A program made the translations under genes and the position numbers. Below the pieces are notes generated by a model. It saw only the letters and a program-made list of their open reading frames with translations. It was not told where the DNA came from and searched no databases. Below are positions 11,636 to 21,623 of a stretch of DNA of 64,000 nucleotides, piece by piece (positions within the stretch are counted from its first letter, which is position 1; every line of letters begins with the position of its first letter). This stretch comes from Effrenium voratum (Eukaryota; Sar; Dinophyceae; Suessiales; Symbiodiniaceae), in the NCBI GenBank assembly GCA_963377175.1, contig CAUJNA010001624.1, positions 585,001 through 649,000 of the forward strand, written 5' to 3'.

Positions 11636-12509
11636 GGAAGGTCCAAGCATTGCACCATTGCCTAGAACAATTGGACAACTGAGGGTGATCAGGGCTTTTC
11701 GGATGGAGGTAGCAGGCAGTGGCTGACTCCGACTCCTTCGCCATGGAAAGATTGGGTGTCCGGGTCACCTAGCTGGCGAATGATTGAGGGTTCTGTGCTT
11801 GGGTTGATTTTACCGGAAAACCAAAAGGAAACCGACCATTTTGGGGCTCCCCCTATTTTGAGACAAACCCAGGTGGATAAAGGCCATGATGCAACTTCAC
11901 TTGTGGCATCTGCCTTAAGCGCGGGAAAACCTTTGAGAACCATGGCCCATGGCGATCAAGGAACGCTCGGGAACTGATCATGTGGCCTCGATCTGGGTGT
12001 CTTGCTACACACATTGCCTGCCCATTCGGGTCAATCAAGTGATTCTGGGGTCCCTTCTGCTGCACTCGCAGAATGGACATGTTCATCCTGGTATGCCTCA
12101 CATGTGCCTTTATCATGGGATCCTTTATTTGGCATGAAGAAGGAAACCAAAAAGACACCGCCCAGCTTTTAGCCCCTTTCCACACTCAAATCTAACAAGT
12201 ACTGTGCCCTTGGGTAACGCCATGGGCTCTAGATAACGAATCTCGCAAGCTTCGCTTCCGCGCATCACACCCTGGAATTAAGACAACACGGATAATCACA
12301 GTTGTCCTTTTGATCTATGTTTGCTGTTAAACACAAACACACATTCTGTGGGTGCACCTCTCAACAATTCAAACCAGGCGGACCCATCTACGGTTCCCAG
12401 GAGCAATGACCTGAGGAGTGATTTCCGTTCTGTTCACCCATCGGTCTTCTCAAATTTTGGCCACGTTGCCCAAGTTGCTGATAGGAAGCATCCATGAAAG
12501 AATTGACAC

Positions 12510-12576
12510 CCGGAAACACCAGAATGATTTGCGCCTCCACTTGCTTTCGCTCAATGCCAGCCGCGTCGCCCAATGC
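12510..12576 (-). CDS. Exon of unrecognised protein (KQVEAQIILVFP)
   Basis: The minus-strand frame reads ALGDAAGIERKQVEAQIILV, then FP. The acceptor is GGTTAAG (AG at 12577-12578) and the donor is GT at 12508-12509. A helix followed by a beta-like IILVFP suggests a folded domain. Family unknown. Confidence 0.45.
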
Positions 12577-12899
12577 CTTAACCGAAGTTGCTTCTGCGCA
12601 ACATGTCACCCTGTCTCCGATTCAATAGGGAAGTACCATAATGACCGGCTTTTCTCAGGATTCCCTTTTCAGCATCCCCAACATATCCCCAATTAAAACA
12701 AGCCAACGTGGGCCTGCCTATCAGGCGAAAAGAAAGTTGAACCCACGGAGGCGACAACGGCTGGCCTTTGCTGACAATGGATCAACACTCACGTTAAACA
12801 CTCATTGTCAAAGTGGCAATGGCCTGGACACGCCAGCGTGCTCTGAGACATATCTGTGTTGAACCAGCTTGTGTGATTCTTTCCTGAGCCCGTTCGGGA

Positions 12900-12960
12900 T
12901 GTGCTTGGTTGCTTCTTCTTCTTCTTCTTCTTCTTCTTGTTGCTCTTGCTGCTGCGTTGT
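12900..12960. repeat. CTT/CTG trinucleotide repeat
   Basis: (CTT)n grading into TTGCTCTTGCTGCTGC; not coding on the evidence here. Confidence 0.7.
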
Positions 12961-12999
12961 TTGTGGCAACTGATTAAACAACAAACAACAACGTACGGC

Positions 13000-14080
13000 G
13001 TCTTTAGGGGAACCCACCAATTCAACTCTCAATGTAGACAACACCATCTCAGACAAAAACAGGTTATCTCTCATAATTATTGTGCCACAGGCTTGCTTGT
13101 TGCCACGACTAGCCTGCTCTGAAGAGCTAGAGCTGGTGCTGGAGTGTGCATCTTAGGACTCTGTGTTGTTTGGTGTGGCTGTGTTGCACTCCAACCACAG
13201 GTCCCCGAACATGGCTAGAAGTGTGCTGACAAGTCTTAACATGTGCTCGATGTTTTGTCGACACAATGATGCTAGGCGCATCTTGGCCTCATTGTAGGAA
13301 TACACCTCACATGTGCTAAAACCATTGCTCCACATACTGCAAGCAATGCATTTGCTAGACAAATGCTGGACAGTCACAGTTGACAAGCGAAAGAACATGT
13401 TGGCTCTAAACAGAGCAAACCATGCCTGAAGCATTTAGACATTGATTGGAAGTTAGCTTGACACGTAGTCAAGCTAAGCTAGACACAAACATAGGAAGGT
13501 CTATGCTGGGCATATGTACTTCATACATACAACATGCTACGCATCCTAGATACATTCTAGGCATCCACCAGGCATTTTCCGGCATGTCATTTCAAGATGC
13601 AACAATTAATAGGAACAACAGTGGCATGTGCTGCATGGTCGAAACAAACACTGCAAGCTAGGAAACACGGTGTTTCAGAACACGGGCCAATGGCCCGCTC
13701 TTCTTTAATGACCATGAACCCGCAAAGCTTGAAGCTTTCCGAACGGCATGTATGCCCGTGTCTTTCTTTCTTTCCTTCTTTGGGGTTGGCTCACAGGGAC
13801 CAATCCAATTAATCACTCACGAGCACAGTCTTCCGATTTGCCAACAAACACCCAGTTTGGTTCGCAGGGACAAGTCTCCTGAATTCAACCCAGCCAGACC
13901 ATGTCGTAGGTGGACATACTCCACTTCGCACCAACGCAGGAGATTCCGGCACAAACCAACTAGCAACTGGAAGCCGCCAAGTACCCTTTGTGGTTTTCCA
14001 GGGCCACCAAAAAGCACAAGTACCCTTTGGCTTGGTTTTTTTTCACCACCCCTGGCGGCCGTTCGTCCCCTGGCGGGTTC
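13000..14080. other. Non-coding, palindromic-word rich
   Basis: Between 13100 and 13660 the short palindromes CTAG, GCTAGC and CATG are unusually dense (for example AAGCTAAGCTAGACAC). No gene supported. Confidence 0.3.
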
Positions 14081-14084
14081 AGCC

Positions 14085-14174
14085 AAAGAGGTCCGTCCCC
14101 CCGCCCGTCGCCCGTTGCTCGGGCCACAGGCCGGGATGGAGCCCACGGACAAGGCGCCGGCCACCAGAACGGGC
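14085..14174 (-). CDS. Possible exon (GC-rich island)
   Basis: On the minus strand an AG at 14175-14176 is followed by an open frame (VLVAGALSVGSIPACGPSNG). The island is GC-rich and exon-sized, but other frames are also open, so the frame choice is weak. Confidence 0.3.
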
Positions 14175-15334
14175 CTGGGGAGGGGGGGGGAGGAGGGAGG
14201 GGGGGGGGAGCTTCCTACCAAAAAAAACCCGGGCCAAGGATTGTTCTTTGGTTCGTGTTTGGTGTCCTTTCATTTGCTTAAGAACAGGCGATTTGCGCGG
14301 GAAACGTCCATCAGAGTTTCGCCCGCTGGTTGACAACCGTTCCCTCTTCTCTCTCTACCCACCATCCACCCTTTTCTATCTAAACACAGACGTGAAATGC
14401 TGAAGTGAACAAAGGAAAGGACACCTCGGTATGCCAAAACCCCCTGGAAAAAGCAAACCCAACAGTGATAGATTCCCGTTTTTCAAACCGGGGAAATAAC
14501 GCATGTTCTTCAGCAAATGGAAGGAAACCAAAAGGAGACCAAGCTTCTTTCGCCCAAAGGTTTTTGGCAGCTAAGGAGGTACCAAATGACCCCTATAAGC
14601 TTTGAACCCATCCTCACAAGGTACCAAGGGAGCCTCTGGGTGGTGTAACCACAAGGGCCTGAAAATTGTTGAACATGGTTTGGGTGGGGCACTTTAAAAC
14701 CGAAAGTCGGCATCAGCGAATCTGCTTGCCTCTTTATTGGGACGCCTTGGGATCCCCGCACTGCTGCGTTCAGGTAGGACAGCTGCCGGAGTGTGAGGAG
14801 CAATCCCCGGCGCTCCTGGCAGGGCCAAAATTGGGGGGCCCGTGGTGAACTGTTTGCTTGAAACACAAAAAATGGAAGGAACACCCAAAAGCCCAAAAGC
14901 CGAAACGGCAATCCTTGTTTCTGGCAATGCACGCATCCTTGTTTGAGGCTTACCCCCGGTGTTTGCGCAGGGAATCGACCTCCGGCCATGAGGAAGTGCC
15001 GCCGTCTCGTAGCTTCGGGACCAATTTGGGAAACCGAGATATGGGCACGGCTGTGTTGCTGTTCAAAGAGCTCTGAGACTTCAAATTGCGGCCCAGGAAT
15101 AGGTGGCAGTGTGCAGGAAACGCTTTATAAAAAGGGAGTCCATGTGGAGGGAGTTGGCGGTCTTGGGTCAATGGACAGAAACTGCGTGTGAAAGTTGAAA
15201 GGTTTGCCTGCACATCCATATGTTCGCCACTGTTACTACTTGGCTTAGGGGACACAAACCATATTTTCTAGTATGCTACGGGCACACGCATTTCGACACA
15301 TGAGCCGTGCCGAATACTCTTCTGTAAAAAGCGG

Positions 15335-15515
15335 TGCTATGAACTTGCTTTCGCGGACGATTCCGCGATGCTTTCGCGACCCCATGCTTGCTTTCGCAGG
15401 CTTCGTTTTCTTTAGAATTGCTTTCGCGGGTCTTTCGCGGCGGGACCTTCTTTAGTTACTTTCGCGATAAGCTTTCGCAAGCTTTCGCGGCTTGCGTTTT
15501 GGCTTTCGCGGGGAT
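15335..15515. repeat. GCTTTCGCGG dispersed-in-tandem motif
   Basis: At least twelve copies of CTTTCGCG or TTTCGCGG within 180 bp at irregular spacing. The motif is related to the CTTCCGCG words at 4.6 and 5.5 kb. Confidence 0.6.
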
Positions 15516-16496
15516 TCTATAGGACACCCCCCTTTACTACTTTGTATTGTCAGGGTTTATGGCGCTGCTCACATGGGCACAGTCCGAGCTTCAGAGGCTT
15601 GGGGATCCCCTTTTGGTGGTTTCATGAATGCTTTTAAAGCCCAAGGAAATTCAACGCCCGTGCCGAGGTTCCATTGTTGACAAACAAACCGAACGGCCAA
15701 AGGCTGGGTTTGACTCGCCGTTCCCGGAAGCGTTCCTAGGGCGAGAAAAGAAGGTTCGAACCTTGACCGTGAACTCAACTGGGGTCTAACAAAAATGCCC
15801 AAAGTTATTGGTTTGCATTTGGCTTCCTTGTGGCTTCCCCTTAAACCACGGTGAAATTTGACATTTGTACTCTTCAAAAGCCACGCCAAATTGGAAATGG
15901 GACGTAGCCGTCATTTTGCAGGATGGTTGTTATGGTTCCATGTTTATCTGCAGGGGAGACGTATTGAGCGCGTCACTTTGGGCCCAGTGGTAAAGCCCGG
16001 CCAACCACGAGCTCACGAGCTCAAACTGCGCTCCTTCTTGGGCAAATGAAGCCATCGGTGTCGAACCTTGCCGGTGGCAAACCTCTAGGTTCCTCTGCGC
16101 GAGCTAAGAGCGTGACATCGTACTCACGCAGTTTGCAGATGAATATGAAACCTCAAAGAACCAGCCACTTTTCAGGAATCTCCTTTCTGGCGGCCCGCCC
16201 CCCGGCCCCCCCTTTTGGCTGCCATGTTCATCTCTGCAGAGCCCTGTGCTTTTCTTTGCCGTGGGTCCGCCGATCTGCCGATCCGGGGCTCCGGGCCGCG
16301 GCACAGAGGGCCATGACGCAGCCCGGGGGGTACATGGCACAAAGACTGGCCACCGCCTCAGACACCGTGCTACGTTAATTTGCTTAAGCCCCCTGGAACA
16401 AAAAACTAGACCACGGTTGGCCCGAAAGCAGAACATCGCAAGCGAGGTTGTCCGCACAGTCCGCATCAAATCCAACTGCCTCCTGCAGCAAAAACT

Positions 16497-17034
16497 CTAC
16501 AGCCCGTGGCTCTGGAAGAAACCCTCCACGTCGGGCGGCAAAACCTTGTTAGTCTTCGCAGCCCAGTCACGCGCCGTTTTTTGGCACGACCTACATCCGG
16601 GGTCTACGTGTGCTACTTCTACGTAGTGCCGCATGCAAGTCAGACTTCGGGCTTCCGCTGCGTAGAGAAAGAGGTACTGCAGCTTCTTCTCCAAGCCGAG
16701 CTTCGAGTCATTCTCGTGACGGCGCCAGTTCGCGCAGTGTGGCTGCCGATCACAAGGAGATCGCAATCCGTCTGTGCTGCGCGCAGTCGCAGACTGCCCT
16801 TGGCTTCTGCGTGGAGGTTGAGGAAACTGCGAGGAACCAGAGCTCGTGCCACCAGCTGGACCATGTTGGCCATCAGCACCTGTCCTCGCACCCACACCCA
16901 TTTGCCAGAAAAAAGAACATGATTTGCCAGACAATAAAACAAGTATTACAGGTCGCTCCTCATTCACGCACGCACGCACAGACCCGCAGGAAGCGCAAAC
17001 ACAAACGCACACACATACACACGCACACACACAC
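16497..17034 (-). pseudogene. Coding fragment with ankyrin-like stretch; includes repeat A copy 1
   Basis: The minus-strand frame runs through LQYLFLYAAEARSLTCMRHY, VEVAHVDPGCRSCQKTARDW and AAKTNKVLPPDVEGFFQSHG to a stop at 16497. YAAEA..LTCMRHYVEVAHVDP..RS..KTARDWA fits one ankyrin repeat (usual pattern: LH.AA..G....V..LL..GADPN....G.TAL..A). Upstream codons are Ser/Gln/Arg-rich. The part from 16606 to 17034 recurs at 29756-30183 with only about four substitutions, where it is cut before the ankyrin C-terminal part. It has no clear start and merges upstream with a CA repeat, so it is probably a duplicated exon or gene fragment, not an intact gene. Confidence 0.45.
16606..17034. repeat. Repeat A, copy 1
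   Basis: About 430 bp, roughly 99% identical by eye to 29756-30183. It ends in (CA)n. Here the CA tract continues directly into repeat B; in the other copy it continues into repeat D. Confidence 0.85.
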
Positions 17035-17222
17035 ACACACTTAAACTCCAGATGGAGAGTGCTAATCTTTCGAGTACAACTGGTGAGTCTCGAGTACAAC
17101 TGGTGAGTCTCGACTGGGTTCTGCTCGCGATGCACTCGGCTTCCCTCTAGCAGCGAACACGTTACCCGAAAGAACAAGAAGCACAAACAGCGCCGCAACC
17201 AAGGGGGCCAAAAGGACTTTCA
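17035..17222. repeat. Repeat B, left copy (188 bp)
   Basis: Identical by eye over 188 bp to 28873-29060. It contains CTCCAGATGGAG near its left end and a perfect 20-bp tandem duplication at 17071-17110. With repeat C it forms the direct repeat that brackets the eleven-ORF cluster. On the minus strand it encodes a hydrophobic, signal-peptide-like run (LLAPLVAALFVLLVLSGNVF) in the right-hand copy. Confidence 0.9.
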
Positions 17223-17275
17223 ATCACAGGTACGCATCGGCGTCCCGAGTGCATCCGTCTCTGCCTATAGCTTCG

Positions 17276-17365
17276 TAGACCAGGTCAGCAGCAAGACGCC
17301 TGGTCCCCCTGCTGCAACAGAAAGAGGTTTTGGTGGCAGGGTTTTCTGCCACTCCGCACACACAC
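17276..17365. repeat. Repeat C, left copy (90 bp)
   Basis: Identical by eye to 29136-29225. It contains the hairpin GTGGCAGGGTTTTCTGCCAC (7-bp stem). Between B and C the two loci differ (53 bp here, 75 bp on the right), so only parts of the terminal repeats are homogeneous. Confidence 0.85.
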
Positions 17366-17383
17366 GCCCCTCTACGAGGGGCG
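17365..17383 (-). promoter_or_regulatory. GC-rich hairpin at the 3' end of the ORF cluster
   Basis: CGCCCCTC-TAC-GAGGGGCG is a perfect 8-bp stem with a 3-nt loop. It lies 50 bp downstream of the stop of the last ORF and abuts repeat C. By position it could mark the 3' end of the element's RNA (processing, stability, or reverse-transcriptase recognition). It is missing next to the right-hand repeat C. Confidence 0.5.
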
Positions 17384-17432
17384 AGGTTTCTCTTTTCTCC
17401 TGCAGGAAGATCACATGCTCAAACTCGAATCT

Positions 17433-17933
17433 CTATCGTTGACCAAAATATCCTCCACGGCGAGGGGAGCGAGACACCGCCCTAAACCGCTCAGAAGACG
17501 GGAACGAGAGATCACCACGTTGAGCGTTGCGAGTGTCGCCATAGAGGACTGAAGCGATTTGCGAAGCAGCCGGGCGATCACCATGAGAAAATGGAGTGGC
17601 GTAGGTGAAGGTCTCCTCAACTGGAACGGCATCGGAGTTTTGAACTTGACCAAGAGCTGGATCATGTGGATAGTGAGTTGCGAAGGACTCAATCCGAGAC
17701 AGAATGCGCTGGTACCCTTTATGTTGCCAGTCACGGATGTCCCATGCCTGGACTGGCGCATTGGGATCAGTCACCCGCTGCCATTCCCGAAAGGAATTTT
17801 CAGGTAGATCAGGTACGGCGTCACCGCGGTGCCATCGTTGAGGCTGTCCTGGAGTGTATATCCGCACCCACTCCTGATCCTGCCAGACCGAATATTCGAG
17901 CCATGGGTGCTGCTTCGAATCATCGATGTCCAT
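17433..17933 (-). CDS. WxRIYxPG-family paralogue 1 (166 aa)
   Basis: Start chosen at the ATG at 17933, which places the conserved core near the N terminus like its paralogues. An upstream in-frame ATG (18002) would add 23 residues. The core reads WLEYSVWQDQEWVRIYTPGQ, then SFREWQRV, then WDIRDWQHKGYQR. The same block, W-[VI]-[RK]-I-[YF]-x-P-G, [YF]-REW-[RQ], RDW-x-x-x-GY-[QR]-R, occurs in the next three ORFs upstream. The C-terminal half is divergent and ends SRSPRRGGYFGQR. No signal peptide or membrane span. Function unknown; Trp/Arg richness could suit RNA binding (inference). It is the last ORF of the cluster, with a GC hairpin 50 bp beyond its stop. Confidence 0.7.
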   Translation of the reverse strand: MDIDDSKQHPWLEYSVWQDQEWVRIYTPGQPQRWHRGDAVPDLPENSFREWQRVTDPNAPVQAWDIRDWQHKGYQRILSRIESFATHYPHDPALGQVQNSDAVPVEETFTYATPFSHGDRPAASQIASVLYGDTRNAQRGDLSFPSSERFRAVSRSPRRGGYFGQR

Positions 17934-18083
17934 GTCGAAGCAAGAGGCAAGGATTGTCGCGGGCTCCGATCCAGCTAATAGATGAACAGGCACCACGCAC
18001 AACCATGTTCAAACAACAACCAAGCAAGATCATGCAAGTGTAGAGACCACCCTTATTTTGTACGCTGCGCTGCTCATGTGAGT

Positions 18084-18665
18084 CTAGTCCTGAGTCAGCT
18101 CGAAGACGGGACTCATCTTGTTTCCGCCACTGTCGGAAGGATTCACGGGCCGGTAGGGGTCGGAGACCCCAATCGTCTCCGATGGTGTGTTTCCACGCGA
18201 TGCACGTACTGGTTGATGAGGATGGGAAGCTAGACGTGCGCGAGCCGTCAGTTGTTGAGAAATCCCCTCCTGGAGACGAGTCAGTTCTTCAGTAGAGAAA
18301 TCAGCCGCATCCGAGGACCTGAGAATCGCGTCTAACAGCTCCGGCGACATACTCAATGCCGCAGACTGCGTGGCCACGCTGTGATGATCAGGGAGATACA
18401 TGGAATCAAATTCATGACCAGCGTGAGGGGCAGCGACTCTCCGATAGCCCTCTGTGGCCCAGTCTCGTTTGTACCACATAGTGACTTGGACCTGCCCACC
18501 GACTGAGTCCTGGTTGGGAGCATAGAACTCCCTCCATTCTCTAAAAGTATGCGGAGGAGGTGGAGCATCATGTTCTTCTTGTGGCGTCCATGGTCCTGGA
18601 TGAAAGATCTTGACCCACTGGGCATCAGGTTGTTGAGGATCCGGGCACCATTCCAGCCACGCCAT
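18084..18665 (-). CDS. WxRIYxPG-family paralogue 2 (193 aa)
   Basis: Start chosen at ATG 18665 (MAWLEWCPDPQQPDAQWVKI). The longer frame to 18848 reaches the stop of the preceding ORF and has a different composition. The core keeps WVKIFHPGPW, TFREWREF and YKRDWATEGYRR. The tail is longer than in the other copies and includes AILRSSDAADFSTEELTRLQ, a helical segment, then Arg/Ser/Pro-rich sequence. The upstream tract on the coding strand has TTGTTGTCCGCAG, a good trans- or cis-splice acceptor. Function unknown. Confidence 0.7.
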   Translation of the reverse strand: MAWLEWCPDPQQPDAQWVKIFHPGPWTPQEEHDAPPPPHTFREWREFYAPNQDSVGGQVQVTMWYKRDWATEGYRRVAAPHAGHEFDSMYLPDHHSVATQSAALSMSPELLDAILRSSDAADFSTEELTRLQEGISQQLTARARLASHPHQPVRASRGNTPSETIGVSDPYRPVNPSDSGGNKMSPVFELTQD

Positions 18666-18847
18666 GACAACGCAACCACGGAAAGACAAGTTGATAGGTG
18701 TACGGCTGCGGACAACAACGAGTGAAAGCGAAACAACTATCATAATGCAAAAGACCACTTTTGTAGCACTGCGCGGCTCCAGCATTGAAGTCAATCTCCC
18801 GAATCGAACTGAACTGAACAGACTCTCCAAGAAGGCGAGGACGGGCA

Positions 18848-19288
18848 TCAGCCATCTTGTGAGTTAGATGATGCCGAGGAGGAGGTCAATCCAGCATACA
18901 TGAGGTCCGGTGCACCCGAAGCGAAAACCGGCCTCGCTATGCTGGGATGTGGACGTCCCAGGCGTTGGTACCCCCTGGTGACCCAGTGTAATACCAAGTG
19001 TAGAAGGTGGCGTAGGATACCGGTTGCAAAACCGTGCCTTGTGGTTGTGCCGCCTGTGCTTTCCGTGGGCCAATACACTTCGAAGTGGTGGACCTTGCGC
19101 CATTCCCGATAGGTGGTCGGGTCATCCGGGGCCGGTCCCAGGGTGTCAGTGGCTACTGGATGCCACGGACCCGGTACATAGATCCGAATCCATTCCACAC
19201 TCGTTCCTGCTGGCCCATTGACGATGTCATAGTCAAAATAGCGAGGTAGGACCCATCGTGCTGCACCCTGCACTGTACTATTGAACAT
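18848..19288 (-). CDS. WxRIYxPG-family paralogue 3 (146 aa)
   Basis: It starts at ATG 19288 (MFNSTVQGAARWVLPRYFDY). The core VEWIRIYVPGPWHPV, TTYREWRKVHHFEVYWPTES and WVTRGYQRLGRP is closest to paralogue 4: both carry a YW..(E/D)STGGTT insert between the REW and RDW boxes. Here the second half of the box reads HLVLHWVTRGYQ instead of EYRDWQTRGYQ, perhaps decay or relaxed constraint. The tail is Ser/Ala-rich. Confidence 0.7.
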   Translation of the reverse strand: MFNSTVQGAARWVLPRYFDYDIVNGPAGTSVEWIRIYVPGPWHPVATDTLGPAPDDPTTYREWRKVHHFEVYWPTESTGGTTTRHGFATGILRHLLHLVLHWVTRGYQRLGRPHPSIARPVFASGAPDLMYAGLTSSSASSNSQDG

Positions 19289-19433
19289 TTCAACCCGACA
19301 AGCTGCTCAAAGTTATCAAGGAAAGCGGCGGACACATGGAGACGGCATGCGCACCACCAAGCAAGACAACCCAATGTGTACTCACTTACAAAGCAAGCAC
19401 AACCGCTTCTTTATCCAACATGCTACTCAAGTG

Positions 19434-19856
19434 TCAATCCGAATCATTCCAAGGGTCATGGAATGGTGGCGGTGACGGTTCCCGCCACGCTCCATCCGGT
19501 ACCGACGAGCCCACCGAGGACTCGACGTCTGCGTTCACGAGCATCGCGAATCCGATGGATTGTACAGGAGGTCCAAGCCGTTGATACCCTCGTGTTTGCC
19601 AGTCTCGGTACTCCCACACGTGGTAGGACACATAGGAAGTGGGCGTGACAGTGGGATCCATTGTGGTGCCTCCTGTGCTGTCTTCAGACCAATACACTTG
19701 GAAGTGATATGCTCTGCGCCACTCCCGATACGTGGAAGCGTGAAGTGGATCAGGAACTGGCGCCTCATCGGGAACGGGTCTCCAAATGCCCGGAGAGTAA
19801 ATTCGAATCCATTCCACTCCTCTATCGATCTGGTACTCGAAATACTGGGGGTTCAT
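19434..19856 (-). CDS. WxRIYxPG-family paralogue 4 (140 aa)
   Basis: Start chosen at ATG 19856 (MNPQYFEYQIDRGVEWIRIY), which aligns with paralogue 3. The core is VEWIRIYSPGIWRPV, STYREWRRAYHFQVYWSEDS, then YHVWEYRDWQTRGYQRLGPP. The acidic/proline tail ends PSPPPFHDPWNDSD. It is the best-preserved member and a good query for finding relatives. No catalytic motif recognised. Confidence 0.7.
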   Translation of the reverse strand: MNPQYFEYQIDRGVEWIRIYSPGIWRPVPDEAPVPDPLHASTYREWRRAYHFQVYWSEDSTGGTTMDPTVTPTSYVSYHVWEYRDWQTRGYQRLGPPVQSIGFAMLVNADVESSVGSSVPDGAWREPSPPPFHDPWNDSD

Positions 19857-20008
19857 AGCAGCAATACAGGCTCGCACGACTGCTAACCTAGTCGAAAGTC
19901 TGCGGCAAGGACACACATGCAATGCAAGCTGCACACATCCGCTGGAGAGTGAGGCAACTTTTCAAACTCAAGGTGAAACACTGCAACGAGGCCTGAAATG
20001 TCCAACTC

Positions 20009-20584
20009 CTAGGTTTCACTGTCGTTGATGTCGCGCACACCTGCAATGATAGTGTCCTGGTCGTCTGCGAGCACAAGGGGAAAGACATTTCCGCCCATGG
20101 CGCAGGATGGCATGACAGTAATGCTTGCAAGTTGCCGATGGGGACCGCGATGGACGGCCAGCACGTTTGGAAGAAAACACTGTAAAGGGCCGTCGAGATC
20201 GCCGCGGCGCTGAAGCTGATGCTGTCCGAGATCGTTTGGACGAGCGCCCTGGACTGCGTGGTTCTTCATCACGGGAAGGTCAGTGCTGTAGATCGAGCGG
20301 CGTGTGCGCTGCGATTTCGAAGAGGTAGGGCAGGATTGTCCGCGAGGGGCTGAGATCGAGGGGCTGCGTACCGAGGGCATAAACTGTGGGTGTAGAATCA
20401 CCGGTGGTGGTGGTGGTGGTGGAGGAGGAGGTGGAAGAAGCAATGGCAGACTTGGCGGGGGCGGAGGCGACGTAGTCAGCCGAATGGGTCTGTCGAGTAA
20501 AGCCCCGGGTCCATGAAATTGTAACCACGTCGGCTGCGCTCCATGGGTCCAGGTAATGTACGTCTGTACAACTTGTTCCGACAT
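20009..20584 (-). CDS. Poly-proline protein, possibly a diverged fifth paralogue (191 aa)
   Basis: It starts MSEQVVQTYITWTHGAQPTW, then LQFHGPGALLDRPIRL. The W-L-x-F-x-G-P-G segment resembles the W-[VI]-[RK]-I-Y-x-P-G box of the neighbours. A run of prolines with Leu/Ser (about residues 39-62, encoded by a GGT/GGA repeat at 20395-20435) follows, then an Arg/Gln-rich region. The REW and RDW boxes were not found. Function unknown; low-complexity Pro may act as a spacer. Confidence 0.6.
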   Translation of the reverse strand: MSEQVVQTYITWTHGAQPTWLQFHGPGALLDRPIRLTTSPPPPPSLPLLLPPPPPPPPPPPVILHPQFMPSVRSPSISAPRGQSCPTSSKSQRTRRSIYSTDLPVMKNHAVQGARPNDLGQHQLQRRGDLDGPLQCFLPNVLAVHRGPHRQLASITVMPSCAMGGNVFPLVLADDQDTIIAGVRDINDSET

Positions 20585-20764
20585 GATTTGAGCAACTCAG
20601 GCATGACTTCACTGCATGGCAACGACATCTCCCAAAACGACAAGCAAGATTAAGTCACGTGCAAGCAAGCAAATATCATGTGATCAACAACTCGAACCGT
20701 ACCCACCGCCGCAGCTTACCATTTAGTCCTCCGATGGTCGCGGCTGCATTTGACGACCGTGTTC

Positions 20765-21493
20765 CTAGCCGCGAGCCTCAAGTTGTTGATAGACCTTCCA
20801 TGCCTGCTTGACTTCTTCAATCGGCTTCTGAAGAAACCGAGCTATGGTCTTATAGGTGGGCCTGGAATCCTTGTCTTTCTTCCGTCTCACCATTTCATCC
20901 AGCTCACCCTGTGTCCATGCCGTGAAAGGTTCACGGTATGCATTGCGAAGTGCAATGGTGAATTCTTGTAGAAGTTCCCTAGGACCATGAACCACCGTAG
21001 GTGACGGCCGGAACGACGAGGCACCTGGATGCGGACGTACCGAACCATCAGAATCCGAATCAGGTGTCGTAGGCGTCGTTTGTCCTGGCTCTCGGCCACC
21101 GTGTGCAGCGAAGGGAGCAAGTGGACGAGGCGGTGGCAGTCGATCCAACATAGATTCGGGCCGAGTACCAGGGTTGTGGTCACTAGCATCACGATGTGCC
21201 GCTCGAGGCGGGGACAAAGCCGGTATGTACCAGGTAGATGACGTGTCCACCGGTCGAGCCCGAATTCGTGTGGGGGATCGGGATCTGTCAGACGAGGCGC
21301 GCTCCGTTATGATGCGGGGCCGCAACCCATGTCTGGAGTTTCTTGGTGCTCTCGGGATCACCACCGTGTCTGACGGACGACCACGCTCCGTCATCAAGGC
21401 AAAGTTCAGGGTGTCCAGAGCTGTCGCAACTTGGGATGCAAGGACATTGAGTACAGCCACCAGGTTATTCACAAACTCGACAGACAACTGCAT
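20765..21493 (-). CDS. Arg/Pro-rich protein with C-terminal helical domain (242 aa)
   Basis: It starts MQLSVEFVNNLVAVLNVLAS, an amphipathic N-terminal helix. A disordered Arg/Ser/Pro/Asp-rich middle follows (TERASSDRSRSPTRIRARP, SDSDGSVRPHP). The compact C-terminal domain of about 70 residues contains EFTIALRNAYREPFTAWTQG, ELDEMVRRKKD and TYKTIARFLQKPIEEVKQAW, reminiscent of a Myb/SANT or helix-turn-helix-like fold, where W-T-x-x-E-L-D and a later K-x-x-Q-A-W are typical spacing. DNA binding is therefore a weak inference. It is preceded by TTTGCAG 40 bp upstream. Confidence 0.6.
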   Translation of the reverse strand: MQLSVEFVNNLVAVLNVLASQVATALDTLNFALMTERGRPSDTVVIPRAPRNSRHGLRPRIITERASSDRSRSPTRIRARPVDTSSTWYIPALSPPRAAHRDASDHNPGTRPESMLDRLPPPRPLAPFAAHGGREPGQTTPTTPDSDSDGSVRPHPGASSFRPSPTVVHGPRELLQEFTIALRNAYREPFTAWTQGELDEMVRRKKDKDSRPTYKTIARFLQKPIEEVKQAWKVYQQLEARG

Positions 21494-21623
21494 GGCAACC
21501 GATCAAACAACAAGGTCAACTCAAGCAAATCTGCAAAGCTATAACGCTGCGGCATGGCAAAGATATGGTGCATGCAAACATGAATGTAGCAAACGCTGAG
21601 GTACTTTTGTCGCTGTTGCTCTG

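Noticed and set aside
16190..16375. GC-rich exon near 16.3 kb
   Set aside because: Open on both strands with comparable quality (plus: AQRAMTQPGGYMAQRLATAS; minus: TVSEAVASLCAMYPPG); strand and borders cannot be decided.
17035..17365. Hammerhead ribozyme in the terminal repeats, as in many Penelope elements
   Set aside because: I found no CTGANGA ... GAAA core on either strand of B or C.
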